Below, in pieces: positions 37,438 through 49,486 of a DNA stretch of 64,000 nt; position 1 is the first letter of the stretch; each line of letters opens with the position of its first letter. Made by a program: the position numbers and the translations under genes. The notes under the pieces were generated by a model. It was not told the origin of the DNA. It worked only from the letters and a program-made list of their open reading frames with translations, and did not search any database. This DNA is from Streptococcus marimammalium DSM 18627 (GTDB lineage: Bacteria; Bacillota; Bacilli; Lactobacillales; Streptococcaceae), in NCBI RefSeq assembly GCF_000380045.1, contig NZ_KB904358.1, positions 62,103 to 126,102 of the forward strand, read 5' to 3'.

Positions 37438-40074
37438 ATGAAAAAGAAGAATAAATTACTGTTAATTGATGGCTCATCCATCGCTTTTCGAGCCTTTTTT
37501 GCCTTATACAATCAGATTGATCGCTTTAAAAATGCTACTGGTCTTCATACTAATGCTATTTATGGTTTTCATCTAATGCTTGATCACATGATGAAAAGGG
37601 TTAAACCTACTCATGTTTTAGTGGCTTTTGATGCCGGTAAAACAACTTTTAGAACTGAGATGTTTTCAGACTATAAAGCTGGTCGTGCTAAGACGCCTGA
37701 TGAGTTTAAAGAACAATTTCCCTTCATTAAAGAGATGCTGACAGCACTTGGAATCAAGCACTACGAACTTGATCGCTATGAAGCTGATGATATCATAGGA
37801 ACTCTTGATAAGCTTGCCGAAAATGGAGAGATTTTTTATGATGTCACGATTGTGAGTGGTGATAAAGACCTCATCCAGCTAACTGATGACAATACTGTTG
37901 TTGAAATTTCTAAAAAAGGGGTCTCTGAATTTGAAGAATTCACCCCTGATTATCTCATGAAAAAAATGGGAATTACTCCGACACAATTCATCGATTTAAA
38001 AGCCCTCATGGGTGATAAATCTGATAATATTCCAGGTGTTACCAAAATTGGTGAAAAGACTGGGATTAAATTACTCCTAGAACACGGAAGTATAGAAGGT
38101 ATTTATGCAAACATTGATAGTATGAAGCCTTCTAAAATGAAAGAAAACCTCATCGCTGACAAAGAACAAGCCTTTCTCTCAAAGACACTGGCAACCATTG
38201 ATATCACTGCACCTATAACGATTGGTCTTGATGATTTGACTTACCATGGTCCTGAGATTGAAAAACTCTCACAATTTTATGATGATATGGGCTTTAAGCA
38301 ATTGAAGGCTAGCCTATCTGGTGCTGGACAAAAAGAAGTGGACGTGACCTTCACAGAGGTAACAGAGCTTCAACCTGAGATGTTTAGTGCTGACCAGTTT
38401 TATTATTTTGAGCTCTTGCGTCCCAACTACCATACAGAAAACATCATAGGTTTTGCTTGGGGCAATAAAGAAAAGATTTATGCCAGTTCTGATATCAAAC
38501 TCCTTCAATCAGATCTTTTTAAACAAGCTTTGGCACAACCGATAAAAACCTATGATTTCAAGCGAAGCAAAGTCTTGCTTAACCATTTAGATGTCTCTTT
38601 GCCTGCTTGTGCTTTTGATAGTAGACTAGCCAAGTATCTTTTATCAACAGTTGATGATAATGAGCTAGCAACCATCGCCCATCTCTATGGTCAAACCCCG
38701 CTAGCTGATGATAATGATGTCTATGGCAAAGGGGCAAAACGTGCTATCCCAGATAAAGAAATATTGCTCACCCATCTGGCCAAAAAAATTCGTACCTTGG
38801 TAGAAACTGAACCAATTATGACAGAATTATTGGCAAAAAATAAACAACTAGACTTGCTTTTTGAGATGGAAATACCTCTTGCCAATGTCTTAGCGAAAAT
38901 GGAAATTGAAGGGATTTCTGTTGATAAAACAAGCCTACAAGAAATGCAAGCAGAAAATGATGTAACCATTAATCGCCTAACCCAAGACATCTATGACATG
39001 GCTGGCGAAGAATTTAATATCAACTCACCAAAACAGTTGGGTCAGATTTTGTTTGAAAAGATGAAATTACCGCTTTGGGCAACTAAAAAAACCAAAACTG
39101 GTTATTCTACTGCCGTTGATGTCTTGGAAAAATTAGCACCTAATGCACCCATTGTTGCTAAAATTTTAAACTATCGTCAAATCACTAAACTTCAAAACAC
39201 TTATGTAGTTGGTCTACAAGATTATATACTGGCTGATGGGAAAATTCATACCTCTTATCTTCAAGATTTAACACAAACGGGACGTTTATCAAGTGTTGAT
39301 CCCAACCTTCAAAATATTCCTGTTCGTTTAGAACAAGGAAGATTAATTCGAAAAGCCTTCACCGCTAACCAAGAAGATAGTGTGCTTTTGAGTTCTGACT
39401 ATTCGCAAATTGAACTACGTGTCCTTGCTCACATATCTAACGATGAGCATCTCATTGACGCTTTTAATCACGGAGCAGATATCCATACAGCTACAGCTAT
39501 GAGAGTCTTTGGTATTGAAAAACCAGAAGAGGTTAGCGCAAACGACCGCCGAAATGCCAAGGCTGTTAACTTCGGAGTTGTTTATGGTATTTCTGACTTT
39601 GGCCTCTCAAACAATCTTGGCATTACAAGAAATGCAGCCAAACAATATATTGACACCTATTTTGAACGTTATCCTGGCATTAAAGCCTACATGGATAATA
39701 TTGTTAAAGATGCTCGTAATAAGGGTTATGTCGAAACACTCTTTCATCGTAGACGTGAGCTGCCTGATATCCATTCACGTAATTTTAATGTTAGAAATTT
39801 TGCAGAGCGCACAGCTATCAATTCACCTATTCAAGGATCTGCTGCTGATATCTTAAAACTTGCTATGATAAAGCTTGATAAAGCTCTTGAAAAAGGGAAT
39901 TTTAAAGCTAAAATGCTTTTACAAGTCCATGATGAAATTGTCTTAGAAGTCCCTAAAAATGAACTTAAGAGTGTCCGGCAACTGGTCAAAGAAACTATGG
40001 AATCAGCTTTCGCATTAAAAGTACCACTCATTGTGGATGACAATTCTGGTAAAACATGGTATGAAGCCAAATAA
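37438..40074 (+). CDS. polA: DNA polymerase I
   Basis: 878-aa polymerase for repair and Okazaki fragment maturation. The 5'-3' exonuclease (about 1-290) begins LLIDGSSIAFRAFFAL with YEADDIIGTL and GDKSDNIPGV. The proofreading domain is degenerate, as usual in Firmicutes. The polymerase domain has motif A DYSQIELRVLAH, motif B RRNAKAVNFGVVYG and motif C QVHDEIVLEVP. There is no Shine-Dalgarno site, so the mRNA may be leaderless. Confidence 0.97.
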   Translation: MKKKNKLLLIDGSSIAFRAFFALYNQIDRFKNATGLHTNAIYGFHLMLDHMMKRVKPTHVLVAFDAGKTTFRTEMFSDYKAGRAKTPDEFKEQFPFIKEMLTALGIKHYELDRYEADDIIGTLDKLAENGEIFYDVTIVSGDKDLIQLTDDNTVVEISKKGVSEFEEFTPDYLMKKMGITPTQFIDLKALMGDKSDNIPGVTKIGEKTGIKLLLEHGSIEGIYANIDSMKPSKMKENLIADKEQAFLSKTLATIDITAPITIGLDDLTYHGPEIEKLSQFYDDMGFKQLKASLSGAGQKEVDVTFTEVTELQPEMFSADQFYYFELLRPNYHTENIIGFAWGNKEKIYASSDIKLLQSDLFKQALAQPIKTYDFKRSKVLLNHLDVSLPACAFDSRLAKYLLSTVDDNELATIAHLYGQTPLADDNDVYGKGAKRAIPDKEILLTHLAKKIRTLVETEPIMTELLAKNKQLDLLFEMEIPLANVLAKMEIEGISVDKTSLQEMQAENDVTINRLTQDIYDMAGEEFNINSPKQLGQILFEKMKLPLWATKKTKTGYSTAVDVLEKLAPNAPIVAKILNYRQITKLQNTYVVGLQDYILADGKIHTSYLQDLTQTGRLSSVDPNLQNIPVRLEQGRLIRKAFTANQEDSVLLSSDYSQIELRVLAHISNDEHLIDAFNHGADIHTATAMRVFGIEKPEEVSANDRRNAKAVNFGVVYGISDFGLSNNLGITRNAAKQYIDTYFERYPGIKAYMDNIVKDARNKGYVETLFHRRRELPDIHSRNFNVRNFAERTAINSPIQGSAADILKLAMIKLDKALEKGNFKAKMLLQVHDEIVLEVPKNELKSVRQLVKETMESAFALKVPLIVDDNSGKTWYEAK

Positions 40075-40084
40075 GGAGACTATA

Positions 40085-40510
40085 ATGACTTATCACTTTC
40101 AAAATCCTGACCAAGAAACCATCTTTAATTATCTAAGAGACAGTAAAACAATTGCTGTTGTTGGTTTATCTAATCGAAAAGAAAGCCCTGCTTATCAAGT
40201 TTCTGAGATAATGCAAAAAGTTGGTTACAAGATTATTCCTGTCAATCCAAGGCTAGCTGGAAAAACAATCTTGGGGGAATTAACCTATCCTTCCTTGAAA
40301 GATATCCCAGATGCAATAGATATTGTCAATATCTTTCGTCGTAGTGACTTTTTACCTGAAGTGGCTAAAGAGTTTATCACCACTGATGCTCGCATCTTCT
40401 GGGCTCAACTGGGTCTTGAAAATGAAGAAGCCGAGCAAATTTTAAGAGACAATCATTGTCATAACATTGTTATGAATCGATGTATTAAAATTGACTATTT
40501 TAACATGTAA
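40085..40510 (+). CDS. CoA-binding domain protein
   Basis: 141-aa Rossmann-fold CoA-binding protein (YccU-like): TIAVVGLSNRKESPAYQVSE is the nucleotide-binding segment, FWAQLGLENEEAEQ and MNRCIKIDY follow. Function unknown. ATG at 40085 follows AAGGAG, 10 bp after polA, so the two are cotranscribed. Confidence 0.88.
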   Translation: MTYHFQNPDQETIFNYLRDSKTIAVVGLSNRKESPAYQVSEIMQKVGYKIIPVNPRLAGKTILGELTYPSLKDIPDAIDIVNIFRRSDFLPEVAKEFITTDARIFWAQLGLENEEAEQILRDNHCHNIVMNRCIKIDYFNM

Positions 40511-40556
40511 AAAGACTGTAGTCTTTCTCTTTGTGAGAAGGCTACAGCCTTTTTTA
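40511..40556. terminator. Bidirectional terminator between CoA-binding gene and DUF975 gene
   Basis: AAAAAGACTGTAG / CTACAGCCTTTTT with an inner hairpin between convergent genes. Confidence 0.75.
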
Positions 40557-41309
40557 CATCAATTTAATTGGAAAAGATATCTTTTGTAATTGTCTTTTTT
40601 CTTGCAGCATTTTTTCATAAAAAATAGTATTACTTGTTAAAAAGTAGGGCATCACGTAAAAACTAGCTAAACCAAATGTTACCCCTACTAAAACATACCA
40701 GCCAAAAAAACTAAGGTGAAGGAAAAACAGTTGTCGTTTATACCCCTTCATAAATTGACGACTCGTCGCTAGTAATACAAGAGGATTAATCTTGATATTT
40801 TTTTGATAGTACTCATAAAACAAGAGTTCAACAAAGAAATAACGATAAAGGGTGATGAGAAACATGACAAGTGATAATAGAACTAGCACAATACTAGTTA
40901 GACTAATACCACTCGTTAAAATCATAATATAACCTATAGAAGAAGCAAAAAACCAAACAAATAAAAGCAGATTTTTCATCATCACAAGACCAAATAATGG
41001 TAAAAATAATTTGGTTTCAAAAGCGCGTTGGCTATCAGAAAAACGAACACTTTGGCGTTTTCCTCGAATGACATCAAGTAACGTTAAAAGAGTAGAAAGT
41101 ACAAAAAAAGTCACCAGGCTACTAAGAGCTAGCGTAAATAAATTATCTCCCCAACTTGTTCTTGTTTGCTCACTTAGCGTAAGTTGTTCAAATACTGTAA
41201 TTCCCATATAAAATAGAGTTGATAAAACAGGTAATAAGAATAATTGATACTTGCCAGGCAAACGTTTGAGGATTGTTCTAGCTTTCTTTTTAATGATTGA
41301 TGATTTCAT
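40554..41309 (-). CDS. DUF975 family membrane protein
   Basis: 251-aa integral membrane protein with about five or six hydrophobic segments, matching the streptococcal DUF975 family in length and in the basic N-terminus followed by LPGKYQLFLLPV. Function unknown. Divergent from tgt. Confidence 0.78.
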   Translation of the reverse strand: MKSSIIKKKARTILKRLPGKYQLFLLPVLSTLFYMGITVFEQLTLSEQTRTSWGDNLFTLALSSLVTFFVLSTLLTLLDVIRGKRQSVRFSDSQRAFETKLFLPLFGLVMMKNLLLFVWFFASSIGYIMILTSGISLTSIVLVLLSLVMFLITLYRYFFVELLFYEYYQKNIKINPLVLLATSRQFMKGYKRQLFFLHLSFFGWYVLVGVTFGLASFYVMPYFLTSNTIFYEKMLQEKRQLQKISFPIKLM

Positions 41310-41440
41310 ATCTAAATCCTTCTATAAAGATATGCTTATTATAGCATAGTTGACTTAAGAATACCGCTTTGGAAATCTATAAGACCTTTAGACATTAAAG
41401 AAAAAATGACAAATCAGACTTATTTTGATAGAATAAATAG

Positions 41441-42628
<1,188 letters not shown>

Positions 42629-42633
42629 TAGAT

Positions 42634-42665
42634 ACAAAAAGCCCAAGAATTTGGGCTTTTGTGTT
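42634..42665. terminator. Bidirectional terminator after tgt
   Basis: AAAAAGCCCAA-GAA-TTTGGGCTTTTT between convergent genes. Confidence 0.85.
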
Positions 42666-42670
42666 TTTTA

Positions 42671-43735
42671 TTAATGGTGATAGTCTTCGTCACTTATTTC
42701 ACTATTATTTTTAGTAACCATTACGTAATGATCAAGCATTAACCACATTAACCAAGCCGTTCCAAAACCAATAAAACTACCTAACAAAACGCCAATAATA
42801 CGAGATTGAAACAAATGAATCGATAAATCAATGTTATTGGTAACAGATAGTAAAAGAACCATCGGCGTGATAAAAATGTTGGCAACTGCATAATTTCTAG
42901 GAACATAGTATTGTGCTAGGGTGTAAAAGACGGTAATCAAGATAATCAAAAGTACTCTAGATAAAGGGAGTATCAATAAAAGACTAGCCCCAATTAATCC
43001 AACAAAAGTGCCTGCTAAGTATTGTAAGTGTCGATGTTTCAATGCTTCTAAGTTTTCAGCCAGTAAAATAGCGGCACAGGCAAGCGTCACCCAGTAAGGA
43101 TTACCTATATGTAAACCGTGGCTCAGATAAACAGACATGAATAAGGCACTACTATAAAATATAGCATCAACCAGTGCCAAAGGATCTTTGAAAAATCTTT
43201 CTTTAAGAGTATTGTGAGGCATAGTCACTTCTACTCTGCTTTCCGTTTTTTTAATGATGAAAGCACCAACAAGGCTAATCATGATTCCTAAAAGAAAAAA
43301 TAAGATAATTTCTCCCAATTTTTTCTCAGGAACCACAATGGTTGTTCCCATAGCTGCCACCATGACAAAAAAGATACCTCCTGGCCTACGAACATTGAAT
43401 AATCTGGTTAACAATCGACTGATAAAAGCAATAACGCCCACGACTAAAGGTGAAAACCAAGGAGAGTAAGATGAAAAAAATCCCAAGAGAAAAACCAGTA
43501 ACAAAGAGCCACCGATAATACAAAGATTTCTAAGTAAATAGGGTATGGGAAGATTTTGATAATAAAAAAGGGTAAATAAACCTAATGAGGCAAAATTAGA
43601 AATTAAAAAATCGTTTCTCAAATAGCCAACCATTAAAACGATAAAAATAGCAAAACCAATTATTACAACACGGTAAGGGTTATCTACCATTGGCTTTAAT
43701 TTAAAAAGAGATTTAAGTTGTTTAAAAATAGTCAT
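42671..43735 (-). CDS. FUSC/aromatic acid exporter family membrane protein
   Basis: About 354-aa protein with ten or so membrane segments in two groups and a polar middle, typical of the FUSC/ArAE exporter superfamily. The start (ATG 43735 or GTG 43741) is uncertain because no clear ribosome site is seen. The substrate is unknown. Confidence 0.75.
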   Translation of the reverse strand: MTIFKQLKSLFKLKPMVDNPYRVVIIGFAIFIVLMVGYLRNDFLISNFASLGLFTLFYYQNLPIPYLLRNLCIIGGSLLLVFLLGFFSSYSPWFSPLVVGVIAFISRLLTRLFNVRRPGGIFFVMVAAMGTTIVVPEKKLGEIILFFLLGIMISLVGAFIIKKTESRVEVTMPHNTLKERFFKDPLALVDAIFYSSALFMSVYLSHGLHIGNPYWVTLACAAILLAENLEALKHRHLQYLAGTFVGLIGASLLLILPLSRVLLIILITVFYTLAQYYVPRNYAVANIFITPMVLLLSVTNNIDLSIHLFQSRIIGVLLGSFIGFGTAWLMWLMLDHYVMVTKNNSEISDEDYHH

Positions 43736-43767
43736 AATCACATTATATCACTTATTTTTGAAGGCTC

Positions 43768-43803
43768 AATAAAACCATCTCCTTTAATTAGAGATGGTTT
43801 CAT
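43768..43803. terminator. Terminator after purA
   Basis: AAACCATCTC / GAGATGGTTT stem between purA and the exporter gene. Confidence 0.75.
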
Positions 43804-43812
43804 TAAATCGCT

Positions 43813-45105
43813 TTAAATACTTCCCCAAACACTCTCAAGAATATTAGTTTGGTCACGATCTGGCCCAACAGAGAAAGTCGAAATACGAACACCAACTAAT
43901 TCGCTAATGCGACGGATATAGTTTCTCGCATTTTCTGGTAAATCCTCTAAACGTCTAACACTTGTAATATCTTCTGACCAGCCTGGTAGTTCTTCATAAA
44001 TCGGTTGACAACGTTTCAACTTGTCAAGACTAGCTGGATAGTAATCAATACGTTCCCCATCTAAATCATAGGCTACACAAATCTTAACGGTATCAAGTCC
44101 TGATAAGACATCAATCGAATTTAATGAAAGATTGGTAATCCCTGATACACGACGACTATGTCTCATAACAACGGAGTCAAACCAACCAACACGACGGGGA
44201 CGACCCGTTGTAGTGCCATATTCATGACCAATTTCACGAATACGATCTCCCGTAGCATCAAACAATTCTGTTGGAAACGGTCCATCTCCTACACGACTAG
44301 TATAGGCCTTACAAACACCAACAACTTTATTGATTTTACTTGGGCCAACACCTGAACCAATTGTTACTCCACCAGCAACTGGATTAGAAGAGGTGACAAA
44401 CGGATAGGTTCCTTGATCGATATCAAGCATGACACCTTGAGCCCCTTCAAATAAAACGCGTTTGCCCTTATCAAGAGCATCATTTAAAATCACAGAAGTA
44501 TCGGTCACATATTGTTTGATTTGTTGTCCATAGGCATAATACTCTTCAAAAATGTCATCAAACGATGATAACTCACACTCATACATTTTTTCAAAGAGAC
44601 GATTTTTTTCTTCAAGATTAATACGAAGACGCTCAGCAAAAATATCTTTATCAAGTAAATCAGCAATACGAATACCCACGCGCGCCGCCTTATCCATATA
44701 AGCAGGTCCAATTCCCTTATTGGTTGTCCCAATCTTATTAACTCCTTTAGAAGTTTCTTGTAGTTGATCCAACTTAATATGATAAGGTAAAATCACATGC
44801 GCTCTATCTGAAATCCGAAGATTGTCTGTTGTCACTCCTTCTTCATGAAGATATTTCAATTCTTTGACCAATGATTTGGGATTAACCACCATACCATTAC
44901 CAATTACAGAAATTTTTTCAGGGAAGAAAATACCTGATGGAATTAGATGGAGTTTGAATTTTTTTCCATTAATAACGATGGTATGCCCAGCATTATCACC
45001 ACCTTGATAACGTGCAATAACTTCTGCATCTGATGATAAGAAGTCTGTAATTTTACCTTTTCCTTCATCTCCCCACTGGGTACCTACTACTACTACTGAT
45101 GTCAT
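43813..45105 (-). CDS. purA: Adenylosuccinate synthetase
   Basis: 430-aa enzyme forming adenylosuccinate from IMP, Asp and [48 protein letters not shown] and [12 protein letters not shown] are diagnostic. ATG at 45105 gives the family length; a longer frame from 45174 would add 23 unrelated residues. Confidence 0.97.
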   Translation of the reverse strand: MTSVVVVGTQWGDEGKGKITDFLSSDAEVIARYQGGDNAGHTIVINGKKFKLHLIPSGIFFPEKISVIGNGMVVNPKSLVKELKYLHEEGVTTDNLRISDRAHVILPYHIKLDQLQETSKGVNKIGTTNKGIGPAYMDKAARVGIRIADLLDKDIFAERLRINLEEKNRLFEKMYECELSSFDDIFEEYYAYGQQIKQYVTDTSVILNDALDKGKRVLFEGAQGVMLDIDQGTYPFVTSSNPVAGGVTIGSGVGPSKINKVVGVCKAYTSRVGDGPFPTELFDATGDRIREIGHEYGTTTGRPRRVGWFDSVVMRHSRRVSGITNLSLNSIDVLSGLDTVKICVAYDLDGERIDYYPASLDKLKRCQPIYEELPGWSEDITSVRRLEDLPENARNYIRRISELVGVRISTFSVGPDRDQTNILESVWGSI

Positions 45106-45365
45106 AATAATGAATCCTAGCACGACATATTCGTCTGCTAAATCCTTTCTTGATAATAATGGTAGGAGTTTCACCTACAAGCGTATCACCCTACTATTAT
45201 ATGAAATTATGGGGTATTTTTCAACAGACAATTGTGGAATCTTCTTTTTTCATAATCTTTTATTTTCTAACAAAAAACATGATCATTTTTCATGCTTTTC
45301 ATTGTCATAACGGTGAGATTGCGTTACAATAATAGCAACTATCAAATATTGGCAAAGGATAATCT

Positions 45366-46172
45366 ATGAGAAAGTCAAGTCTATTTGGGAAAATTATTTT
45401 TCTAATTTTATTAGTTTATTTTATACAAATAACAATACCATTTGTTGTTGCTGGAGGTATTGGTTTTTTAATCTTTCAATGGTGGAAGAAAAGTCAAAAA
45501 CCATCAGTTCAGCATAAGAAAGTAGAAAAAATTAGTGATAGTATTGATATTCAAGAATTAAAAGCTTATATCAAATTAACTGATAAGAAACTTAAAAAAC
45601 TAGAAGGCTATCTTGAAAACGAAAAATGGGATGATTATATCGATTTGGCTAGACAAATTATGCCACAATTAACTCATATTAATGATGAAGCCGATCGCTT
45701 GAAAAAAGAAATTGAACCACTTGTTCATAAAAGAATTATTAAGAAAGTTCATACCACTAGACTAGATATTCAAGAACAATTGGAAAAACTTGGACTATCA
45801 CCTGATATTTCAGCATCAGATAAGGATAGACACATCCTCAAGCTAGCACCTGAGCTTAGTGAAAGCTACCACAATATTCAAAAAGATAATCTATCTATTC
45901 TAGAGAAGATTAAACAAGCTGATAATCACGAAGAATTAATCGCCATCCACGAAAGCAATATGAAACGCTTTGAAGATATTTTATCTGGCTACCTTAAAAT
46001 CAAAGCTAATCCTAAAGATTATTACAATGCAAAAGAACGTTTGGCTCAGGCTAAAAAAACTATTGAAAAATTTGATTTAGATTTAGATGAAACCCTTCGT
46101 AAGCTCAATGAAAGTGAGCTAAAAGATTTTGAAATTAGTTTACGTATGATGCAACACAACAAAACGAACTAA
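45366..46172 (+). CDS. XpaC-like protein (5-bromo-4-chloroindolyl phosphate hydrolysis family)
   Basis: 268-aa protein: N-terminal hydrophobic segment (about 10-38), then a long charged coiled-coil-rich domain (KLKKLEGYLENEKWDDYIDL, LKKEIEPLVHKRIIKKVHTT). It matches the XpaC family by layout. It is paired 11 bp upstream of a TelA gene, the standard arrangement. Its molecular role is unsettled. Confidence 0.8.
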   Translation: MRKSSLFGKIIFLILLVYFIQITIPFVVAGGIGFLIFQWWKKSQKPSVQHKKVEKISDSIDIQELKAYIKLTDKKLKKLEGYLENEKWDDYIDLARQIMPQLTHINDEADRLKKEIEPLVHKRIIKKVHTTRLDIQEQLEKLGLSPDISASDKDRHILKLAPELSESYHNIQKDNLSILEKIKQADNHEELIAIHESNMKRFEDILSGYLKIKANPKDYYNAKERLAQAKKTIEKFDLDLDETLRKLNESELKDFEISLRMMQHNKTN

Positions 46173-46183
46173 AGGAGATAATA

Positions 46184-47455
46184 ATGTCAGATACATTTCA
46201 CTTTGATATTGATAAAATTGCCAATAATCAGTTAGCTAAAACTGACAAAACAACAGATATTATTCTTGATGTAAAAGAAAAAACAGGGCAAATATCATTC
46301 TTAGAAAAATTAAGTCAAGACCAACAAGAAGCTATTAAAGAAAGAACTCCTCAATTAGTTGATGGGTTTATCACTGATCAAAATGCTCTGTTAGACTTTG
46401 GGCAATCAGCTGTTGAAGAGGTCAATGCTACCGTTAATCACATCTTGTCTGAGCAGAAGAAATTAGAAATTCCTCAGGTTGATGACCTTTTACAAAACAC
46501 TAACCGTGAACTCAATGGTTTCATTGTTAAATATAAGGATGTGACACCAGCAGAATTAGAGAAAAAACCAAATTTTATTCAAAAATTATTCAAACAAGGC
46601 CGAAATACCCTTCAAGAATTTTATTTTGATGCTCAAAATGTTGAACAAAAAATGAACAGTATGGCTGCAACCATTGTCAAGCAAGAAGAAGTATTAGCAA
46701 GAAATATTGTTTCAGCAGAAATACTGATTGAAGATAATACCAAGTCGATTGAAAATCTTGTTGGTGTTATTGCTTTTATCGAGTCTAGTCAACAAGAAAG
46801 TGCTAATCGTGCTAAAACACTACAAGAGACAATTACTAAACTAGATAGTACAACGCCTGAATACCATGTTAAATCTGAGGAACTGGCAAGAATAACGGAA
46901 GTCATCAACACTTTGGAGCAACAACATACTGAATATATGAGTCGTCTTTATGTGGCTTGGGCAACAACACCTCAAATGAGAAATCTCGTCAAAGTCTCAT
47001 CTGATATGCGTCAAAAACTAGGCATGCTTCGTCGTAACACAATTCCAACAATGAAATTATCTATCGCTCAGTTAGGTATCTTGCAACAATCTGTCAAATC
47101 AGGAGCAACAGCAGATGCCATTATCAATGCTAATAATGCGGCCCTTCAAATGCTCGCTGAAACCAGCAAAGAAGCTATTCCAGCGCTTGAGAAATCTGCT
47201 CAAAGTCCAACACTTTCAATTGCTTCTGTAACCAGTTTAGCAGAAAGTTTGGTGGCTCAAAACAATGGGATTATTGCCGCTATTGATAACGGTAGAAAAC
47301 AGCGTGCCCAACTTGAAACAGCTATCATCAAATCAGCCGAAACAATTAACGACACAGCAAAACTACGTGATGAAAAAATTGTTCAAGCTCTTTTGAACGA
47401 AGGAAAACTAACACAGGAACAAGTTGACAATAAGCCTGAAAATGGAGAAAACTAA
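46184..47455 (+). CDS. TelA family toxic anion resistance protein
   Basis: 423-aa cytosolic coiled-coil protein of the TelA/YaaN family, recognised by the long helical segment and the VAWATTPQMRNLVKVSSDMR and AKLRDEKIVQALLNEG stretches. It is linked to tellurite and antibiotic resistance and envelope stress, with unknown mechanism. AAAGGAGA precedes the ATG. Confidence 0.88.
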   Translation: MSDTFHFDIDKIANNQLAKTDKTTDIILDVKEKTGQISFLEKLSQDQQEAIKERTPQLVDGFITDQNALLDFGQSAVEEVNATVNHILSEQKKLEIPQVDDLLQNTNRELNGFIVKYKDVTPAELEKKPNFIQKLFKQGRNTLQEFYFDAQNVEQKMNSMAATIVKQEEVLARNIVSAEILIEDNTKSIENLVGVIAFIESSQQESANRAKTLQETITKLDSTTPEYHVKSEELARITEVINTLEQQHTEYMSRLYVAWATTPQMRNLVKVSSDMRQKLGMLRRNTIPTMKLSIAQLGILQQSVKSGATADAIINANNAALQMLAETSKEAIPALEKSAQSPTLSIASVTSLAESLVAQNNGIIAAIDNGRKQRAQLETAIIKSAETINDTAKLRDEKIVQALLNEGKLTQEQVDNKPENGEN

Positions 47456-47463
47456 CAACTATT

Positions 47464-47497
47464 GAAAAACAAGTCACCATTGTGGCTTGTTTTTTTA
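47464..47497 (+). terminator. Terminator after the TelA gene
   Basis: AACAAGTCACC-ATT-GTGGCTTGTT then a T run. Confidence 0.85.
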
Positions 47498-47553
47498 TAG
47501 GAAAAGCAAATTACTTTTTCAAGAATAACTAGCTGCTAAAATGAAGAATAATA

Positions 47554-47562
47554 TGATATAAT
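47554..47562 (+). promoter_or_regulatory. Extended -10 of hslO, apparently leaderless
   Basis: TGATATAAT seven bases before the ATG at 47570, with no ribosome site between; same extended -10 as polA. Confidence 0.6.
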
Positions 47563-47569
47563 ATGGGTT

Positions 47570-48442
47570 ATGGATAAATTAATTAAGACAATATCGGCTA
47601 CCGGTTATTTTCGTGCTTATGTGCTAGATAGTACCCAAACCGTTAAAAAAGCTCAAGAAAAACATCAAACCTTAGCAAGTTCTACAGTGGCTCTTGGTCG
47701 AACCTTGATTGCCAATCAAATATTAGCTGCCAATCAAAAAGGAGACAGTAAAATTACAATCAAAGTGATTGGTGATAGTTCTTTTGGCCATGTGATTTCT
47801 GTTGCTAATACCAAAGGGCATGTCAAAGGTTATATCCAAAACAAGGGAATTGATATCAAAAAAACAGCAACTGGGGAAATTATTGTAGGTCCACTCATGG
47901 GAAATGGACTTTTTGTTGTCATTACTGATTATGGCACTGGAAAACCCTATACATCAACAACTCCTCTAATCACTGGAGAAATTGGTGAAGATTTTACTTA
48001 TTATCTCACAGAAAGTGAACAGACGCCATCAGCTGTTGGATTAAATGTTCTTCTTGATGAGAATGACCAGGTAAAAGTCGCTGGTGGTTTTATGCTACAA
48101 GTCTTACCAGGTGCTCCAGAAGAAGAAATTGCTCGCTATGAAAAACGTATTCAAGAAATGCCTGCCATATCTAGTCTCTTGTCTTCAAAAGATCACATTG
48201 AAGCCCTTTTAAAAGCTATTTATGGGGATGAATCCTTTAAACGATTATCAGAAGACGAACTATCCTTTCAATGTGATTGTTCTAAAGAACGTTTTCAAAA
48301 GGCTCTAGCTACACTTGGCAAAAAAGAATTACAAGAAATGAAAGATGAAGACCATGGTGCTGAAATTGTCTGCCAATTTTGTAACACTAACTATACCTTT
48401 AACGAAGAAGAGTTGGAGAAGATAATCAATGACAAATCTTAA
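47570..48442 (+). CDS. hslO: Redox-regulated chaperone Hsp33
   Basis: 290-aa chaperone activated by disulfide formation. It has the Hsp33 fold ([39 protein letters not shown]) and the four-Cys zinc/redox centre near the C-terminus (CDC and CQFC). Followed by dusB with a 14-bp overlap. Probably leaderless. Confidence 0.95.
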   Translation: MDKLIKTISATGYFRAYVLDSTQTVKKAQEKHQTLASSTVALGRTLIANQILAANQKGDSKITIKVIGDSSFGHVISVANTKGHVKGYIQNKGIDIKKTATGEIIVGPLMGNGLFVVITDYGTGKPYTSTTPLITGEIGEDFTYYLTESEQTPSAVGLNVLLDENDQVKVAGGFMLQVLPGAPEEEIARYEKRIQEMPAISSLLSSKDHIEALLKAIYGDESFKRLSEDELSFQCDCSKERFQKALATLGKKELQEMKDEDHGAEIVCQFCNTNYTFNEEELEKIINDKS

Positions 48443-49415
48443 TAGCTCCTTTATGATTGGAGATGTTTTCATTCCACACAGAACTGTTTTAGCCCCAATG
48501 GCTGGTGTGACTAACTCAGCTTTTAGAACCATTGCTAAAGAATTTGGTTCTGGACTTGTTGTTATGGAAATGGTCTCAGATAAAGGGATTCAGTATAATA
48601 ATGAAAAAACACTACACATGCTTCATATTGATGGGGAAGAACACCCTGTTTCTATTCAGTTGTTTGGTAGTGATGGAGACAGTCTAGCAAGAGCTGCTGA
48701 ATTCATTCAAGAAAATACCAAGGCTGATCTTGTTGATATCAATATGGGCTGTCCAGTTAATAAAGTCGTGAAAAACGAAGCTGGGGCAAAATGGTTAAAA
48801 GATCCTGAAAAAATTTATTCAGTGATTAAAACCGTTAAATCTGTTCTAAATATTCCTTTAACTGTAAAAATGAGAACAGGCTGGGCTGATAGTTCACTAG
48901 CTGTTGAAAATGCTTTAGCTGCTGAATCAGCTGGTGTTTCTGCATTAGCCATGCATGGTAGAACAAGAGAACAAATGTATACTGGTCATTGCGACCACGA
49001 AACCTTAAAAAGAGTAGCAAAAGCTGTCACTAAAATCCCTTTTATTGGTAATGGTGATATTAAGACTGTCCAAGATGCAGCTTATATGATTGATAAGATT
49101 GGAACAGATGCTGTCATGATTGGACGTACAGCTATGAATAATCCTTATATTTTTACTCAAATTAATCATTATTTTGAAACAGGTGAAATCCTACCAGATT
49201 TACCATTCAAAAGAAAATTAGATATTGCATTTGATCATTTAACACGTCTTGCTTCTCTTAAGGGAGAGCACATTGCTGTTCGGGAATTTAGAGGGCTTGC
49301 CCCACATTACTTGCGTGGAACATCTGGCGCAGCCAAAATTCGTGGTGCTGTCTCAAGAGCAGAAACCATTGAAGAAATTGAAAATTTGTTTACTCAAGCT
49401 CGCATGAGCTTATAA
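48429..49415 (+). CDS. dusB: tRNA-dihydrouridine synthase
   Basis: 328-aa flavoenzyme of the DusB type: [31 protein letters not shown] with catalytic Cys, [21 protein letters not shown]. It reduces uridine in the tRNA D-loop. The hslO-dusB overlap is conserved in streptococci. Confidence 0.95.
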   Translation: MTNLNSSFMIGDVFIPHRTVLAPMAGVTNSAFRTIAKEFGSGLVVMEMVSDKGIQYNNEKTLHMLHIDGEEHPVSIQLFGSDGDSLARAAEFIQENTKADLVDINMGCPVNKVVKNEAGAKWLKDPEKIYSVIKTVKSVLNIPLTVKMRTGWADSSLAVENALAAESAGVSALAMHGRTREQMYTGHCDHETLKRVAKAVTKIPFIGNGDIKTVQDAAYMIDKIGTDAVMIGRTAMNNPYIFTQINHYFETGEILPDLPFKRKLDIAFDHLTRLASLKGEHIAVREFRGLAPHYLRGTSGAAKIRGAVSRAETIEEIENLFTQARMSL

Positions 49416-49486
49416 ATAAATTGTTACCTTATTGAAAATTAAGCATTTTTTATAAAATGATAACGTCATATAAAGTTAGGAGAAGT